A program made the position numbers and the translations under genes. From assembly GCA_019192445.1 (NCBI GenBank), contig JAHCMK010000003.1, forward strand, positions 527,229 through 591,228: 64,000 bases of DNA, read 5' to 3'. Positions 63,961 through 64,000 of the stretch are shown here, one piece after another. The notes beneath the pieces are model-generated. The model worked only from the letters and a program-made list of their open reading frames with translations. It had not been told where the DNA came from and ran no database searches. This stretch comes from Oceanococcus sp. HetDA_MAG_MS8. Lineage in GTDB: Bacteria > Pseudomonadota > Gammaproteobacteria > Nevskiales > Oceanococcaceae. The stretch's first letter is position 1; each line of letters begins with the position of its first letter.

Positions 63961-64000
63961 CCTGACGCGACGCGGCCAACACAACGGCGGCGGCGCAGGG

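Overview
The window is about 64 kb of a GC-rich gammaproteobacterial chromosome. Gene order supports this: gyrA-serC-serA-pheA-hisC-tyrA-aroA-cmk-rpsA-ihfB-lapA-lapB, then argC-(DUF6776-like)-erpA, anmK, M23 peptidase, tyrS and an rRNA-type promoter. I recall both orders from Pseudomonas and related non-enteric Gammaproteobacteria. Sequence features fit a free-living aerobe, perhaps near Nevskiales or Salinisphaerales; that placement is inference. I see no prophage, transposase gene or CRISPR array.

Layout. 1-5.6 kb: an acyl-CoA dehydrogenase under a palindromic operator, a small membrane protein, a Tat-exported PhoX-like protein and an unknown lipoprotein. 5.6-9.3 kb: exported amidohydrolase and isochorismatase-family genes divergent from a LysR regulator, with a LysR box between them. 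9.4-15.5 kb: two tandem paralogous beta-propeller proteins of about 970 residues with GlyGly-CTERM-like tails. 15.7-31 kb: gyrA and the long serine/aromatic/histidine run, cmk, rpsA, ihfB, lapAB; a 600-bp block of inverted-repeat-ended elements and a thioesterase gene interrupt it. 31-38.3 kb: BepA-like protease, PerM-like transporter, a TRL lipoprotein, a PIN-PhoH protein, bcp, gcvR-like, dapA and a short BamC-like lipoprotein. 38.3-39.1 kb: tRNA-Ser(GGA) followed by three tandem repeats of about 185 bp. 39.1-43.8 kb: methylcitrate-pathway genes acnD and prpF with a VOC gene between them that is broken by a 265-bp MITE. 44-46.4 kb: queC-queD-queE, where QueD carries three pterin-synthase-like units. 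46.5-52.2 kb: lipoprotein, CorA/ZntB transporter, rimB-like/rimK/deacylase, selO. 52.2-55.9 kb: repeat lipoprotein, HAD hydrolase, rppH, bfd, bfr, hemJ-like. 56-64 kb: ClC channel, argC, DUF6776-like gene, erpA, anmK, M23 peptidase, tyrS and a strong rrn-type promoter at the right edge.

How genes work together. serC, serA, pheA, hisC, tyrA, aroA and cmk overlap or lie a few bases apart and form one transcription unit making serine, phenylalanine, tyrosine, histidine and chorismate. queCDE overlap by 4 bases each and make the queuosine precursor preQ0. bfd and bfr handle stored iron and have Fur-like sequences upstream. acnD and prpF together replace PrpD in propionate breakdown.

Most notable are: two 265-bp MITE copies that differ by compensatory changes preserving two large hairpins, one of them sitting in the VOC gene with a TA duplication whose removal restores the frame exactly; the tRNA-Ser tandem repeats laid out like the E. 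coli tyrT/rtT locus; the three-unit QueD whose units have lost complementary catalytic residues; and the two GlyGly-CTERM-like propeller proteins.
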